This document shows positions 16,920 to 26,011 of a stretch of 47,095 nt of DNA, piece after piece. The notes beneath the pieces were generated by a model, which saw nothing but the letters and a program-made list of their open reading frames with translations, made no database searches and was not told the DNA's origin. The stretch is from an uncultured Methylococcaceae bacterium. Lineage in GTDB: Bacteria; Pseudomonadota; Gammaproteobacteria; Methylococcales; Methylomonadaceae. Each line of letters opens with the position of its first letter. Position 1 is the stretch's first letter. Both the position numbers and the translations under genes were made by a program. The stretch is taken from assembly GCA_903945605.1 (NCBI GenBank), contig CAJAWH010000051.1, positions 1-47,095 of the forward strand. Direction: 5' to 3'.

Positions 16920-17827
16920 TGCGTGCCGCCCGAACAATTGCCGCCCATGAGCGGGTTGCGGTTTCCTTAAAAGCTCTGGTTGATTTGGCGCAACCCGCCG
17001 CGCTGCTAAAACCCTATCGCCAAGGCAAACGCGCCCAACAAAGCGGGCTGTATTTGTCGCGCTTTAAAGGCAGGGGCATGGAGTTTGAGGAAGCACGCAT
17101 TTATCAGCCAGGGGACGATATCCGCAGCATCGATTGGCGGGTCACGGCGCGGACTGGCAGAGCGCATACCAAGGTGTTCCGTGAGGAGCGCGAGCGACCG
17201 GTTTTTATTTCGGTGGATCATCGGGCCACCATGAATTTCGCCACCCGTGGCGTGTTCAAATCGGTGTTGGCGGCAAAATTGGCGGCTTTGTTGGCGTGGA
17301 CCGCACAGCATCATGGCGACAGGATAGGCGGGCAATTGTTTTCTGAACAGCTATGCCGCGAACTTAAGCCGCAAAGCGGTAAGGCGGGGGTGCTACATTT
17401 TTTGAATGCCTGTGTGTCGGGTTGCCCCAGCATGGCTACGGATGGCAAGCCCGCCATCACTTTGGATACCGTCTGGGCCCGGCTGGGCCAACATGCCCGC
17501 CCGGGCAGTTTGGTTTATATCATCAGCGATTTCCGTGGCCTTAATCATCAGGCAGAAATGCATCTGGCCAAATTGTCGCAGCATTGTGCGGTGGTGCTGC
17601 TGTTTCTTTATGATCCGTTAGAAAGCCAGTTGCCCGATAAAGGCCGCTATCGGTTCACCGATGCGGGGCGTGAGGTGGTGATTGATGCCGCCGACCAGCA
17701 ACGTTTGCTGGCTTATCACCGGCACTTTGCCGAACGTTTGCAGCATGTGCAGGCACTTGCCAAAAAAATGAATTTGGGTTTTATGCAATGCAGCACATTA
17801 GATGACCCTTTGCAGGTTTTGAAATAA
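16919..17827 (+). CDS. DUF58 domain protein
   Basis: A 302-residue protein with the DUF58 signature at about residues 62-75: EEARIYQPGDDIRSIDWRVT. A VWA-like fold follows. The position where VWA proteins have the metal-binding DxSxS reads ISVDHRATM here, a degenerate site typical of this family. The ATG at 16919 overlaps the MoxR stop by one base. It probably acts as an adaptor between the MoxR ATPase and the membrane VWA proteins; this is inferred from context. Confidence 0.9.
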   Translation: MRAARTIAAHERVAVSLKALVDLAQPAALLKPYRQGKRAQQSGLYLSRFKGRGMEFEEARIYQPGDDIRSIDWRVTARTGRAHTKVFREERERPVFISVDHRATMNFATRGVFKSVLAAKLAALLAWTAQHHGDRIGGQLFSEQLCRELKPQSGKAGVLHFLNACVSGCPSMATDGKPAITLDTVWARLGQHARPGSLVYIISDFRGLNHQAEMHLAKLSQHCAVVLLFLYDPLESQLPDKGRYRFTDAGREVVIDAADQQRLLAYHRHFAERLQHVQALAKKMNLGFMQCSTLDDPLQVLK

Positions 17828-18327
17828 TGCCAGCCAATAGCCTTCCGTTAAGAGATATCCACCTGCCCGAAGCCATTGGCTGGTGGCCGCCCGCTATCGG
17901 CTGGTGGCTGCTGTTGGTGCTAGTGCCGTTGCTGGCGGCACTGCTGTTTTATATGTTCCGGCGGATTACCCGCAAAACGGCGCTTAAAACCGCCAAAAAA
18001 TGTTTGGCGGCACTGAAGCAAGACACTTCGCTGGACGAACGGCAAAAATTGGTTGAACTGTCCGCTTTGCTGCGCCGCATGGCCATAAGCATAGCACCTA
18101 GGGAGCAAGCAGCGGGGTTGACAGGGCAAGCTTGGCTGGCTTTGCTCGACCGCCCGTTACCCGATGCACCCTTTAGTAACGGCATTGGCCGTTTGTTAGT
18201 GGATGCGCCGTACCAGCAGCACGCACCTAGCCGTGCCGAGCTTGACCAGTTGTTGCAGTTGGCGGAAAAATGGCTTGATAAGTGCCACAAAGCCCCCCCT
18301 AAACCATACGGAAGGAAGCCAATATGA
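17827..18327 (+). CDS. DUF4381 membrane protein
   Basis: A 166-residue protein with the DUF4381 layout: a short N-terminal LPLRDIHLPEAIGWWPPAIG segment, one membrane helix (about 22-45), then a cytoplasmic helical domain with ELSALLRRMAISIAPREQAA and LTGQAWLALLD. It occurs almost only in MoxR/Bat operons. The start overlaps the stop of the DUF58 gene (TAATG) and its own stop lies within the next start. The molecular role is unknown. Confidence 0.88.
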   Translation: MPANSLPLRDIHLPEAIGWWPPAIGWWLLLVLVPLLAALLFYMFRRITRKTALKTAKKCLAALKQDTSLDERQKLVELSALLRRMAISIAPREQAAGLTGQAWLALLDRPLPDAPFSNGIGRLLVDAPYQQHAPSRAELDQLLQLAEKWLDKCHKAPPKPYGRKPI

Positions 18328-19307
18328 TGCACTTGCTATGGCCTTGGCTGTTGGCGGCTTTGCCGTTGCCGCTATTAGTGCGTTGGTGGTTGCCACCGCT
18401 GTTGGTGGGTGGTGACCAAGCGGCGCTTAAAGTGCCTTTTCTGGATGATTTTGCTTATGCCGAAACGCAGAAGATAAGCACACCGCAAAAACAATGGCCG
18501 CTGCAATGGGCGGCGCTGGCTTGGTGTTTACTGGTGCTTGCCGCCAGCCGTCCGCAGTGGTTAGGTGAGCCTATCGAACAAGCCGTTAGCGGACGTGATC
18601 TGATGCTGGCGGTGGATTTGTCCGGCAGTATGGAAGCTGAAGATTTTTTCATCAATAAAAAAGCCGTTGACCGTCTGACCGCCGCCAAATGGGTGGCAGG
18701 GGATTTTATCGGGCGGCGCACCGGCGACCGCATTGGCCTGATTTTGTTTGGTAGCCAAGCCTATTTACAAACACCACTGACTTTTGACCGTAAAACGGTG
18801 CTGACCTTGCTGAATGAATCGGCTCTGGGGCTGGCGGGTGAAAACACCGCCATTGGTGATGCCATAGGCTTGGCGGTCAAGCGTTTAAAAGACCAGCCCA
18901 CGGATAGCCGCGTATTGATATTAATGACTGACGGGGCCAATACCGCGGGTGAAATAGCACCACTGAAAGCCGCCGAGCTGGCGGCGCAAAACCACTTGAA
19001 GATTTACACCATTGGCATTGGTGCGGATGAAATGATCGTGCGCAGTTTTTTTGGTAGCCGCAAAGTCAACCCATCAGTTGATTTGGATGAAAACGCTCTG
19101 GTGAAAATTGCCGAAAGCACGGGGGGGCGGTATTTCCGTGCCAGAAACACCGATGAACTGAGCAATATTTATTTGTTGCTCGACCAATTGGAGCCGGTCG
19201 AAAAGGACAAGCAGTTTTTTCGCCCACAAAGCGAGTTGTTCTACTGGCCCTTGTCCTTGGCTTTGCTGGTGGCAGGCGGCATTGGTTTGGCAAAGCTGAG
19301 GTGGTGA
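18324..19307 (+). CDS. VWA-domain protein, BatA type
   Basis: A 327-residue membrane protein. Two N-terminal helices (about 5-25 and 50-70) precede a von Willebrand factor A domain with an intact MIDAS metal site, LMLAVDLSGSMEAEDF, and the later MTDGANTAGE. A helix near the C-terminus (about 305-322) anchors the far end. Bat proteins are thought to assemble in the inner membrane with MoxR and to help against envelope or oxidative stress. The start codon overlaps the previous stop (ATGATG). Confidence 0.92.
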   Translation: MMHLLWPWLLAALPLPLLVRWWLPPLLVGGDQAALKVPFLDDFAYAETQKISTPQKQWPLQWAALAWCLLVLAASRPQWLGEPIEQAVSGRDLMLAVDLSGSMEAEDFFINKKAVDRLTAAKWVAGDFIGRRTGDRIGLILFGSQAYLQTPLTFDRKTVLTLLNESALGLAGENTAIGDAIGLAVKRLKDQPTDSRVLILMTDGANTAGEIAPLKAAELAAQNHLKIYTIGIGADEMIVRSFFGSRKVNPSVDLDENALVKIAESTGGRYFRARNTDELSNIYLLLDQLEPVEKDKQFFRPQSELFYWPLSLALLVAGGIGLAKLRW

Positions 19308-21121
19308 TGGAATTAAGCGATTTTCATTTTATCAGGCCATTATGGCTGTTGGGGCTGATACCACTGGTTGCCGTGGTTTGGCTGAGCTGGCATAAAAAAT
19401 GGCGGATCGGCAATTGGCAAGCCGTTTGCGATACCGATTTGTTGCCTTATTTATTGCAGGATAATGCCAGCAGCCTGCACAAGAAAGGCTATGCGCCGCT
19501 GGCATTGGCAGCTTTATCGGCACTGCTGGCGGTCATCAGTTTGGCAGGGCCCACTTGGCAGCGATTGCCCACGCCCGTGTTCAGAAACGAATCGGCGTTG
19601 GTGATCGTCTTGAATTTGTCCATTACTATGGATGCAGCCGATATTACGCCTAGCCGCTTGGTGCGGGCGAGGTATAAGATCGCCGACTTGCTAAAACGCC
19701 GTAAAGACGGGCAGACTGCCTTATTAGTCTATGCGGGCGATGCTTTTGTGGTGACGCCACTGACCACGGACGGCGAAACCATTATCAGCCAGTTGCCCGC
19801 ACTGACTACGGACATCATGCCTAGCCCCGGCAATAACTTGGATGTGGCACTAAAAAAAGCCGATGACCTGTTCCGGCAGGCGGGTTTGACCAAAGGCCAA
19901 ATTATTGTTGTGACCGATACAGTCGATTTGCAGAAAACCCAAGACATTGCCGGGCAGAGTGCTAAAGCCGGTTATAACGTATCGGTTTTGGCAGTCGGCA
20001 CCAAACAGGGCGCACCTATTGCCGCGCCTAGCGGTGGTTTTTTAAAAGACCGGCAAGGCACCATTGTGATACCCAAGTTGCAAGCGGACAATTTGCGCAA
20101 ATTGGCCAGTAGCGCAGGCGGCACTTATCAGGCGATCACCACCAATGACAGTGATGTACAAGCATTGCTGGGTTATACCGACCAAGCCCGCGTATCATCA
20201 GAGGGTGCTAAAGAAGATAAGCTGACCTTGCAACAATGGGACGATAAAGGCCCGTGGCTGGTGCTGGTGGTGTTGCCATTGGCGGCATTGTTGTTCAGGA
20301 AAGGGCTGTTGTGCTGGCTATTGCTGATGTTGCTGCCCTTGCCCAAAAACACCTATGCCCTAACTTGGCAGGAATTATGGCAAACCAAAGACCAGCAGGC
20401 GCAAGCCGCTTATCAGCAACAACAATATGATAAGGCGGCAGAATGGTTTGATAACTCCGATTGGAAGGCGGCGGCGCAATACAAGGCGGGGGCTTACGAT
20501 AAGGCAGAAACGACCTTGAATAGCCCGGCATCAGCCACCAGTGCCTATAACTTGGGCAATGCCTTGGCGCAATCGGGCAAATTGCAGGAAGCCATTAAGG
20601 CTTATGATAAGGCCTTGGCACTTAAACCTGATGATGAAGATGCCAAGTATAATAAGGCTTTAGTAGAAAAAGAACTGCAAAAGCAACAACAGGACAGCCC
20701 ACAGCAAAAAAGCCAAAAAGACAGACAACAAGACCAGCAGCCAGAAGGCCAATCAGGACAACAGCAAGATCAACAGGACAAAGGCGGAGAGCCAAAAGCC
20801 AGCGACAACGACCAAAAACCTGAACAGAAGCCGGAACAATCAGGTGACCAATCCGAAGCCAAACAAGCCGACCAGCAACCGGCCGGGCAAGACAAACAAC
20901 AGGGTGAAGAAAAACAGGCACAGCCAGCATCCCCTCAGGAAACGCAGCAGCCTAAAGAAACGCCAAACCAAAAGCCCAAATATGCTTCAGAAGCCCAGCA
21001 ATTGTCAGCCGAACAACAACAAGCCAACGAACAATGGCTAAAACGTATCCCCGATGACCCTTCCGGTTTGCTGAAACGTAAATTTAAATATCAATACGGG
21101 CAGCGCCGACCCGTGCAATAG
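19307..21121 (+). CDS. VWA-TPR protein, fused BatB/BatC type
   Basis: A 604-residue protein that joins a BatB-like VWA half with a BatC-like TPR half. Order: membrane helices at about 10-30 and 60-80, VWA domain (about 95-290), helix near 310-345, TPR units around 375-455 (SAYNLGNALAQSGKLQEAIK), then a long Gln/Lys/Asp/Pro/Glu-rich low-complexity linker (about 460-570) and a basic tail. The MIDAS position reads LNLSITMDA: Asn replaces the first Asp and Thr the second Ser, so metal binding may be lost. ATG 19307 is chosen by its overlap with the BatA stop (GTGATG); two GTG codons lie just upstream. Confidence 0.9.
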   Translation: MELSDFHFIRPLWLLGLIPLVAVVWLSWHKKWRIGNWQAVCDTDLLPYLLQDNASSLHKKGYAPLALAALSALLAVISLAGPTWQRLPTPVFRNESALVIVLNLSITMDAADITPSRLVRARYKIADLLKRRKDGQTALLVYAGDAFVVTPLTTDGETIISQLPALTTDIMPSPGNNLDVALKKADDLFRQAGLTKGQIIVVTDTVDLQKTQDIAGQSAKAGYNVSVLAVGTKQGAPIAAPSGGFLKDRQGTIVIPKLQADNLRKLASSAGGTYQAITTNDSDVQALLGYTDQARVSSEGAKEDKLTLQQWDDKGPWLVLVVLPLAALLFRKGLLCWLLLMLLPLPKNTYALTWQELWQTKDQQAQAAYQQQQYDKAAEWFDNSDWKAAAQYKAGAYDKAETTLNSPASATSAYNLGNALAQSGKLQEAIKAYDKALALKPDDEDAKYNKALVEKELQKQQQDSPQQKSQKDRQQDQQPEGQSGQQQDQQDKGGEPKASDNDQKPEQKPEQSGDQSEAKQADQQPAGQDKQQGEEKQAQPASPQETQQPKETPNQKPKYASEAQQLSAEQQQANEQWLKRIPDDPSGLLKRKFKYQYGQRRPVQ

Positions 21122-21396
21122 GGCGGCGATTAGCTAGGGGAGGCTGGCCGCTGCAACGCCAATGTTACAAATTTACACGGGTACTGGCCACTTTTAAAAC
21201 ACGCGCTTAGGCACACTAGCCTTTGCAAGGCAACTTACTAGGCAAGCAGGGCTTTTAGCGGTTATGATAATAAGGTGACAGCAGCATACACAAGCTGGCC
21301 CAAACGACCAACTTGCCCGTAATATTTTGTTTGCCTTTACTGCAGCGGGCGCAATAGGTTTGCCCCAGGCATTTGACCTTGATGACGGAGATTGAA

Positions 21397-21972
21397 ATGG
21401 CTATATCACTAAACAAAGGCGGCAATATCAGCCTGTCTAAAACCGACCCTAACTTAAAGAATATCATTGTGGGTCTGGGCTGGGATGCAAGGCCCACTGA
21501 TGGTGCTGATTTTGACTTGGATGCCAGTGCTTTTATGGTCAAGGACGATGGCAAAGTACGCTCAGACAGCGACTTTATCTTTTATAACCAAATGCGTTCC
21601 ACTTGCGGTTCAGTGGAACATACCGGCGACAACCGCACCGGTGCAGGCGACGGCGACGATGAGGCATTAATTGTTTTGCTCGACAAAGTGCCGCCGGACA
21701 TCCAAAAAATTGCCTTTACCGTCACTATCCATGAGGCCGATATGCGCCGGCAAAATTTTGGGCAAGTGTCCAATGCTTATGTGCGGATCGTCAATAAAGA
21801 CAACAATAATGAAGTGGCCCGCTACGATTTGAGCGAAGATGCCTCCATAGAAACGGCAATGATCTTTGGCGAAATCTACCGCCACAGCGGCGAATGGAAA
21901 TTCCGTGCCGTAGGCCAAGGCTATGCAGGTGGTTTGGCGGCATTGGCACGCCAATATGGCATCAATGTTTAA
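21397..21972 (+). CDS. terD: TerD-family stress protein, copy 1
   Basis: A 191-residue TerD/CABP protein. It begins [19 protein letters not shown] and shows [20 protein letters not shown] and [16 protein letters not shown]-type calcium-binding loops (here [16 protein letters not shown]), ending [20 protein letters not shown] and [12 protein letters not shown]. TerD proteins bind Ca2+ and take part in tellurite and membrane-stress responses together with other Ter proteins. The ATG at 21397 has GGAG seven bases upstream. It heads a run of three paralogues. Confidence 0.93.
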   Translation: MAISLNKGGNISLSKTDPNLKNIIVGLGWDARPTDGADFDLDASAFMVKDDGKVRSDSDFIFYNQMRSTCGSVEHTGDNRTGAGDGDDEALIVLLDKVPPDIQKIAFTVTIHEADMRRQNFGQVSNAYVRIVNKDNNNEVARYDLSEDASIETAMIFGEIYRHSGEWKFRAVGQGYAGGLAALARQYGINV

Positions 21973-22016
21973 CCGTGTTTTTTAACATCAAAAATAACTA
22001 TATTTAGGAAACCAAC

Positions 22017-22592
22017 ATGGCAATATCACTGACTAAAGGCGGCAACGTCAATTTGAGCAAAGAAGCCCCAGGGCTTAACAAAATTATCGTAGGACTGGGC
22101 TGGGATGCCCGCGCCACTGATGGCGCTGATTTTGATTTGGATGCCAGCGCGTTTTTGGTGAAAGCCGATGGCAAAGTGCGTTCTGACAGCGATTTTTGCT
22201 TCTTCAACAACAAGCTGGCGGGCGACGGCGCGGTGCATCATTTGGGTGATAACACCACCGGTGCTGGCGAAGGTGATGACGAGGTAATCAAGGTTGAATT
22301 GTCCAAAGTCCCTGCTGAACTCGACAAAGTGGTGTTTTCCGTCACTATTTATGATGCGGAAACACGCAAACAAAATTTTGGCCAAGTCAATCATGCTTTC
22401 ATCCGTATCGTCAATGAAGAAGGCGGTCAAGAAATTGCCCGTTACGATTTAAGCGAAGACGCGTCAATTGAAACCGCGATGATCTTTGGCGAAATTTACC
22501 GTGCCGGTGCAGAATGGAAATTCAAAGCGGTCGGTCAAGGGTTTGCCGGTGGCTTGGGGCCGTTGGCACACTCATTCGGTGTAAACGTCTGA
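22017..22592 (+). CDS. terD: TerD-family stress protein, copy 2
   Basis: A 191-residue paralogue of the gene just upstream, starting [19 protein letters not shown]. The Ca2+ loops are [20 protein letters not shown] and [14 protein letters not shown]. The C-terminal block is almost the same as in copy 1 ([17 protein letters not shown]), which points to a tandem duplication. It lies 44 bases after copy 1 with a GGAAA ribosome site. Confidence 0.93.
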   Translation: MAISLTKGGNVNLSKEAPGLNKIIVGLGWDARATDGADFDLDASAFLVKADGKVRSDSDFCFFNNKLAGDGAVHHLGDNTTGAGEGDDEVIKVELSKVPAELDKVVFSVTIYDAETRKQNFGQVNHAFIRIVNEEGGQEIARYDLSEDASIETAMIFGEIYRAGAEWKFKAVGQGFAGGLGPLAHSFGVNV

Positions 22593-22628
22593 CCACTCAA
22601 CCATCCACTCTAGCAACAGGCAGTCATC

Positions 22629-23231
22629 ATGGGCATTAATTTACAAAAAGGCCAAAAAATATCGTTGGCAAAAGAATCCGGCGGCAGCCTAAGCAAAGTC
22701 GTTATGGGCTTGGGTTGGGACGCCAAAAAATCTCCCAGCAAAGGTGGGATGCTAGGCGGCTTGTTCGGTGGCGGCGGCAGTAGCGAAGCCATTGACCTGG
22801 ATGCATCCTGCGTACTGTTTGATGATGCCAACAAAGCCGTAGACTTTGTCTATTTTGGCCAGCTAAAAAGCAAAGACGGCAGCATCACCCATACCGGCGA
22901 CAACCGCACCGGCGAAGGCGACGGTGATGACGAGCAAATTTTGGTGGACTTGGATAAAGTGCCCGCCAACATCAAATCACTGGTGTTTACCGTCAATTCC
23001 TTTACCGGACAAACCTTTGACGCGGTTGAAAATGCTTATTGCCGTATTGTCGATTGCAGCAGCAAAGCCGAAGTGGCCCGTTATACGCTCAGCTCACAAG
23101 GCTCGCACACCGCACAAATTATGGCCAAAATCTACCGTCATAACGGTGAATGGAAAATGCACGCCATTGGCGAAAACGGCACGGGACGCACCCTAGAAAA
23201 CCTGTTGCCACAAATTGCTATGCATTTGTAA
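22629..23231 (+). CDS. TerD-family stress protein, copy 3 (glycine-rich insert)
   Basis: A 200-residue, more divergent TerD-fold protein. GLGWDAKKSPSKGGMLGGLF is followed by a GGGG stretch before AIDLDASCVLFDD, an insertion of about 15-20 residues within the first Ca2+-binding region that the other two copies lack. The second loop [16 protein letters not shown] is intact. The C-terminus replaces SEDASIET with SSQGSHTAQIMAKIYRHNGE. It lies 36 bases after copy 2 and 6 bases before the ATP-grasp gene. The family resembles TerZ/TerX-type paralogues; the exact class is uncertain. Confidence 0.88.
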   Translation: MGINLQKGQKISLAKESGGSLSKVVMGLGWDAKKSPSKGGMLGGLFGGGGSSEAIDLDASCVLFDDANKAVDFVYFGQLKSKDGSITHTGDNRTGEGDGDDEQILVDLDKVPANIKSLVFTVNSFTGQTFDAVENAYCRIVDCSSKAEVARYTLSSQGSHTAQIMAKIYRHNGEWKMHAIGENGTGRTLENLLPQIAMHL

Positions 23232-23237
23232 CCGTAC

Positions 23238-24263
23238 ATGAGAGTTTGGTTCAACAAAACTTTTTCCACTATCAGCGCGGTCTTTAACAACCTTCGTCTG
23301 GCCGGAAAGCCGGGCGAAGTGACCATTGTCTGCACCCATAACCACCCTACCGCGTCGGCCTTTGTTGCCGCTGACGAATACTATCTGGAACCCAATGGGC
23401 TGGATAGCGAAGCCTACCTCGCATGGTGCTTGGAGTTTTGCCAAAGCCACCGTATTAGCCTGTTTTGGCCTGGCAAAGAAGCGCAGTTTATCAGCCAACA
23501 CCAAGCCGCATTTAATGCCATTGGCACGCAACTGTTGTTGGTTGCCGGGTCTGACACGCTGGCCTTGCTGGATAACAAAGCGGCGTTTTACGCCGCCTTA
23601 CCCCCTGATATCGCGCAAACAATGGAGTTTGTGGCGGTTGAAAATTTGGATGCTTTCGACCGTGCCGTACTGGACTTGTCAACCCGCCATAACAGCTTAT
23701 GCGTAAAACCGGCGGTGTCGGTGTTTGGGCTGGGCTTCCGTGTACTGGACACCGAACGCGACAGCATCACCCATTTGCTTAAGGGGGTGGAATACCAAAT
23801 CCCGTTATCTGAACTGCGCCTGGGTTTGTTCAACAACCCTGATTTTGATACTTTGCTGGTGATGGAACACTTGGCAGGACCAGAATGGAGTGTCGATTGT
23901 GTAGGCCAGCATGGGCAGTTGCTGTGTGCCGTGCAACGCAAAAAATCGTTACGCGCCGGGCATGGGCAACTAATTGACAATAACGCCGAAATCCAAGACA
24001 TGGTGCAACGTTTGACGGCTTATTACCAACTGAATGGTATTTTTAACATCCAGTTTAAGGAAGGCGTGGACGGCCCGCGCTTATTAGAAATTAACCCCCG
24101 CCCTTCCGGTGGCTTTGGCATGGCTTGTTTGGCAGGGGTAAACCTCGCCAAGCTGGTTTTACAGGCCATTAAAGGCGAGACCATTAGCGTGCCCGATATT
24201 TTATATGGCCTAAAAGTGACAGAAGTGGCGATGCCAGTGGTGTTGCGGGATGATGTTCAATAG
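23238..24263 (+). CDS. ATP-grasp family enzyme of the ter cluster
   Basis: A 341-residue ATP-grasp protein. The N-terminal half resembles a nucleotide-binding pre-ATP-grasp domain (GEVTIVCTHNHPTAS). The ATP-binding part includes SLCVKPAVSVFGLGFRVLD, LVMEHLAGPEWSVDCVGQ and the metal-binding LLEINPRPSGGFGMACLAGV, as in carbamoyl-phosphate-synthase-like enzymes. Such ATP-grasp enzymes recur beside TerD genes and have been proposed to make a nucleotide- or peptide-like small molecule; the product is unknown. It begins six bases after the third terD, so it is in the same operon. Confidence 0.82.
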   Translation: MRVWFNKTFSTISAVFNNLRLAGKPGEVTIVCTHNHPTASAFVAADEYYLEPNGLDSEAYLAWCLEFCQSHRISLFWPGKEAQFISQHQAAFNAIGTQLLLVAGSDTLALLDNKAAFYAALPPDIAQTMEFVAVENLDAFDRAVLDLSTRHNSLCVKPAVSVFGLGFRVLDTERDSITHLLKGVEYQIPLSELRLGLFNNPDFDTLLVMEHLAGPEWSVDCVGQHGQLLCAVQRKKSLRAGHGQLIDNNAEIQDMVQRLTAYYQLNGIFNIQFKEGVDGPRLLEINPRPSGGFGMACLAGVNLAKLVLQAIKGETISVPDILYGLKVTEVAMPVVLRDDVQ

Positions 24264-24281
24264 GTGTTAGCCCTGTAAATA

Positions 24282-24419
24282 ATGCGCGCCAACATATCAA
24301 AAAGATCGCTTTTTTCGGCAGCCATTATTTTCTGTATTGCCGCCAACGGGTCTTTGCCAAGGCTCTGTTATGCCAAGCCTGCCAATAACGCCTTACAGCA
24401 GTCCGATGCGCCCCCATAG
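24282..24419 (+). CDS. Possible small secreted peptide or gene remnant
   Basis: A 45-codon frame from ATG 24282 has a basic start, a hydrophobic stretch (LFSAAIIFCIAANGSLP) and a short polar tail, like a signal peptide without a mature domain. After its TAG (24417-24419) the same frame stays open past 24540 and would encode FHEFVHEHNLEYASYHL, so this may be a larger gene broken by a stop. No ribosome site stands out. I do not recognise a family. Confidence 0.25.
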   Translation: MRANISKRSLFSAAIIFCIAANGSLPRLCYAKPANNALQQSDAPP

Positions 24420-24552
24420 GCCAAGCAATGCTGGTCAGCCTTTAAAAAACGCAGGCAATTTCCCAGACAAGGTTTCCATGAATTCGTACACGAGCATAAC
24501 TTGGAATATGCCAGTTATCATTTAACCACTGCCACTTATTCAACCATCAGCC

Positions 24553-25617
24553 ATGAAACCACCTTATTTTTTCTGTCCCTTGGCAAAATGGGCAATAACT
24601 GCCGCTTGTGCCGGATTGCTGCTGGCATCCCCAAGCTTGCAAGCCAACGGCATACAGCCGTTGGACATTGGCAACCGCGAAAGGCTGTTGGTATTGGCCC
24701 CGCACCCTGATGATGAGACCCTCAGCGCCGCCGGTGTTGCCCAACAAGTTTTCGCCCGTGGTGGCACTGTGCGTAACGTGGTGGTCACTGCGGGTGATGC
24801 TTATGTGGGCGCGGTGATAAGCGAAACCGGCAAAAGCAACCCGTCCAAAGCGGATTATTTAAATTACGGTGAAAAACGCCTGGAAGAATCACGCCGTGCC
24901 GCCCACGTGTTGGGCAAAGGCTTCACCCATCTTGATTTGTTAGGTTTTTCTGACGGCTCGATCTACCCTATGCTGGTGTCACATTGGGGGCTGACCCACC
25001 CAGAAAAATCGGAATATACCGGCTTTAGCCATGTGCCTTATAAAGAAGCGGAAGATCGGGGCATAGCCCAAGATGGCGAATTGCTGCGTAATCAACTGGT
25101 GGACATACTTAGGGCAACCCAACCCACACTGATTGTATTCCCCGATGTGATGGAAAACGATTCCGACCATGCCGGTTTGGGTATGTTTGCCTTGCTGGCC
25201 ATTAACGACTGGCTGGAACATGCCCCAAGACCAGAACCCAAGCCGCGCTTGTTGGCTTACCTAATCCATTGGCAACACGGTTGGCCACCCGGTTCCAGTG
25301 CCATTCAGCCGATGGATTTAAGCGACCAACCGCTTTTTTTGCCGGATGACTTGCCATTCAGGGGACTTACCCGCACCTGCTTGGATTTAAGCGTGGCACA
25401 ACGTAACCTAAAACGCCAAGCTTTGGCGCAATACCAAACCCAGCAACGCGCTATGGGGTCGTTTTTGGCCGCTTTTATCCACAGCAACGAATGCTTCACC
25501 GAACTAAAAGCCGCTGACAGCCGGGGTATTAGCAATGTGGTCAAGCAGTGGCAACACGTCAGGAAATCGTTTGACACGCACCCTATCAGCCGACGAAAAA
25601 TTTGGCGGCTTAATTGA
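24553..25617 (+). CDS. Exported PIG-L (LmbE-like) deacetylase
   Basis: A 354-residue protein with an N-terminal signal segment (about residues 1-31, ending SPSLQA) and a PIG-L/LmbE domain. The zinc motif is LVLAPHPDDETLSAAG, and the second metal histidine lies in PDVMENDSDHAGLGMFAL. The family removes acetyl groups from N-acetylglucosamine-type sugars, as in GlcNAc-PI and bacillithiol or mycothiol precursors, or in glycopeptides. The substrate here is unknown; export suggests a periplasmic or envelope glycan. It follows the TerD/ATP-grasp genes at a 290-base distance, so a functional link is possible but unproven. Confidence 0.88.
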   Translation: MKPPYFFCPLAKWAITAACAGLLLASPSLQANGIQPLDIGNRERLLVLAPHPDDETLSAAGVAQQVFARGGTVRNVVVTAGDAYVGAVISETGKSNPSKADYLNYGEKRLEESRRAAHVLGKGFTHLDLLGFSDGSIYPMLVSHWGLTHPEKSEYTGFSHVPYKEAEDRGIAQDGELLRNQLVDILRATQPTLIVFPDVMENDSDHAGLGMFALLAINDWLEHAPRPEPKPRLLAYLIHWQHGWPPGSSAIQPMDLSDQPLFLPDDLPFRGLTRTCLDLSVAQRNLKRQALAQYQTQQRAMGSFLAAFIHSNECFTELKAADSRGISNVVKQWQHVRKSFDTHPISRRKIWRLN

Positions 25618-25667
25618 CCGTAATCACCCTATTCAGCGTGTTTTTAGCAGCGGCAGCAAGCTTTGTG

Positions 25668-25689
25668 TTGTAATTTTCTATACAATAAT
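25668..25689 (+). promoter_or_regulatory. Inverted repeat and -10-like element upstream of tacA remnant
   Basis: TTGTA (25668-25672) and TACAA (25681-25685) form an inverted repeat separated by eight bases, overlapping the -10-like TACAAT. The antitoxin start (25723, with GAGGAG about nine bases upstream) follows. This fits an antitoxin-bound operator of a TacA-type RHH protein, now probably without function because the antitoxin frame is broken. Confidence 0.35.
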
Positions 25690-25722
25690 GTGTGTTAATC
25701 TTCCATACAGAGGAGTATTGCC

Positions 25723-26011
25723 ATGCACTTTGAACAAACTGGAGAAACCGTTTCCGTTTCCATCAACATCCGCGCTAAGGCAAGGCAGCGCGATCTCATC
25801 GACCAAGCAGCCGATCGACTGGGATCGTAGCCGGTCTGATTTTATGCTGGAGGCGGCTTGCCGGGAAGCGCAAGATGTTTTGCTCGACCAGACCTTTTTC
25901 ACCGTCGATGCAGGCACTTTTACCCAATTTCAGGCATTGCTTGACAAGCCTTTACCACCTACTGACAAGCTTCGCCGATTGCTCAAGACAAAAGCCCCTT
26001 GGGAGCAATGA
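25723..26011 (+). pseudogene. tacA: TacA-type (DUF1778) antitoxin, frameshifted
   Basis: The frame from ATG 25723 reads SVSINIRAKARQRDLIDQAA and DRLG, a DUF1778 ribbon-helix-helix start, then hits TAG at 25828-25830. The rest of the family, RSRSDFMLEAACREAQDVLL followed by DQTFFTVDAG and a toxin-neutralising tail ending APWEQ, continues in the +1 frame. Deleting a single base near 25824-25826 restores one protein of about 95 residues. Everything else (ribosome site, operator-like repeat, overlap with the toxin start) looks normal, so the inactivation seems recent. TacA antitoxins bind and repress with GNAT toxins. Confidence 0.85.

Noticed and set aside
20295-20930. Minus-strand frames under the low-complexity part of the VWA-TPR gene
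   Set aside because: They are shadows of the repetitive Gln/Lys-rich coding sequence on the plus strand.
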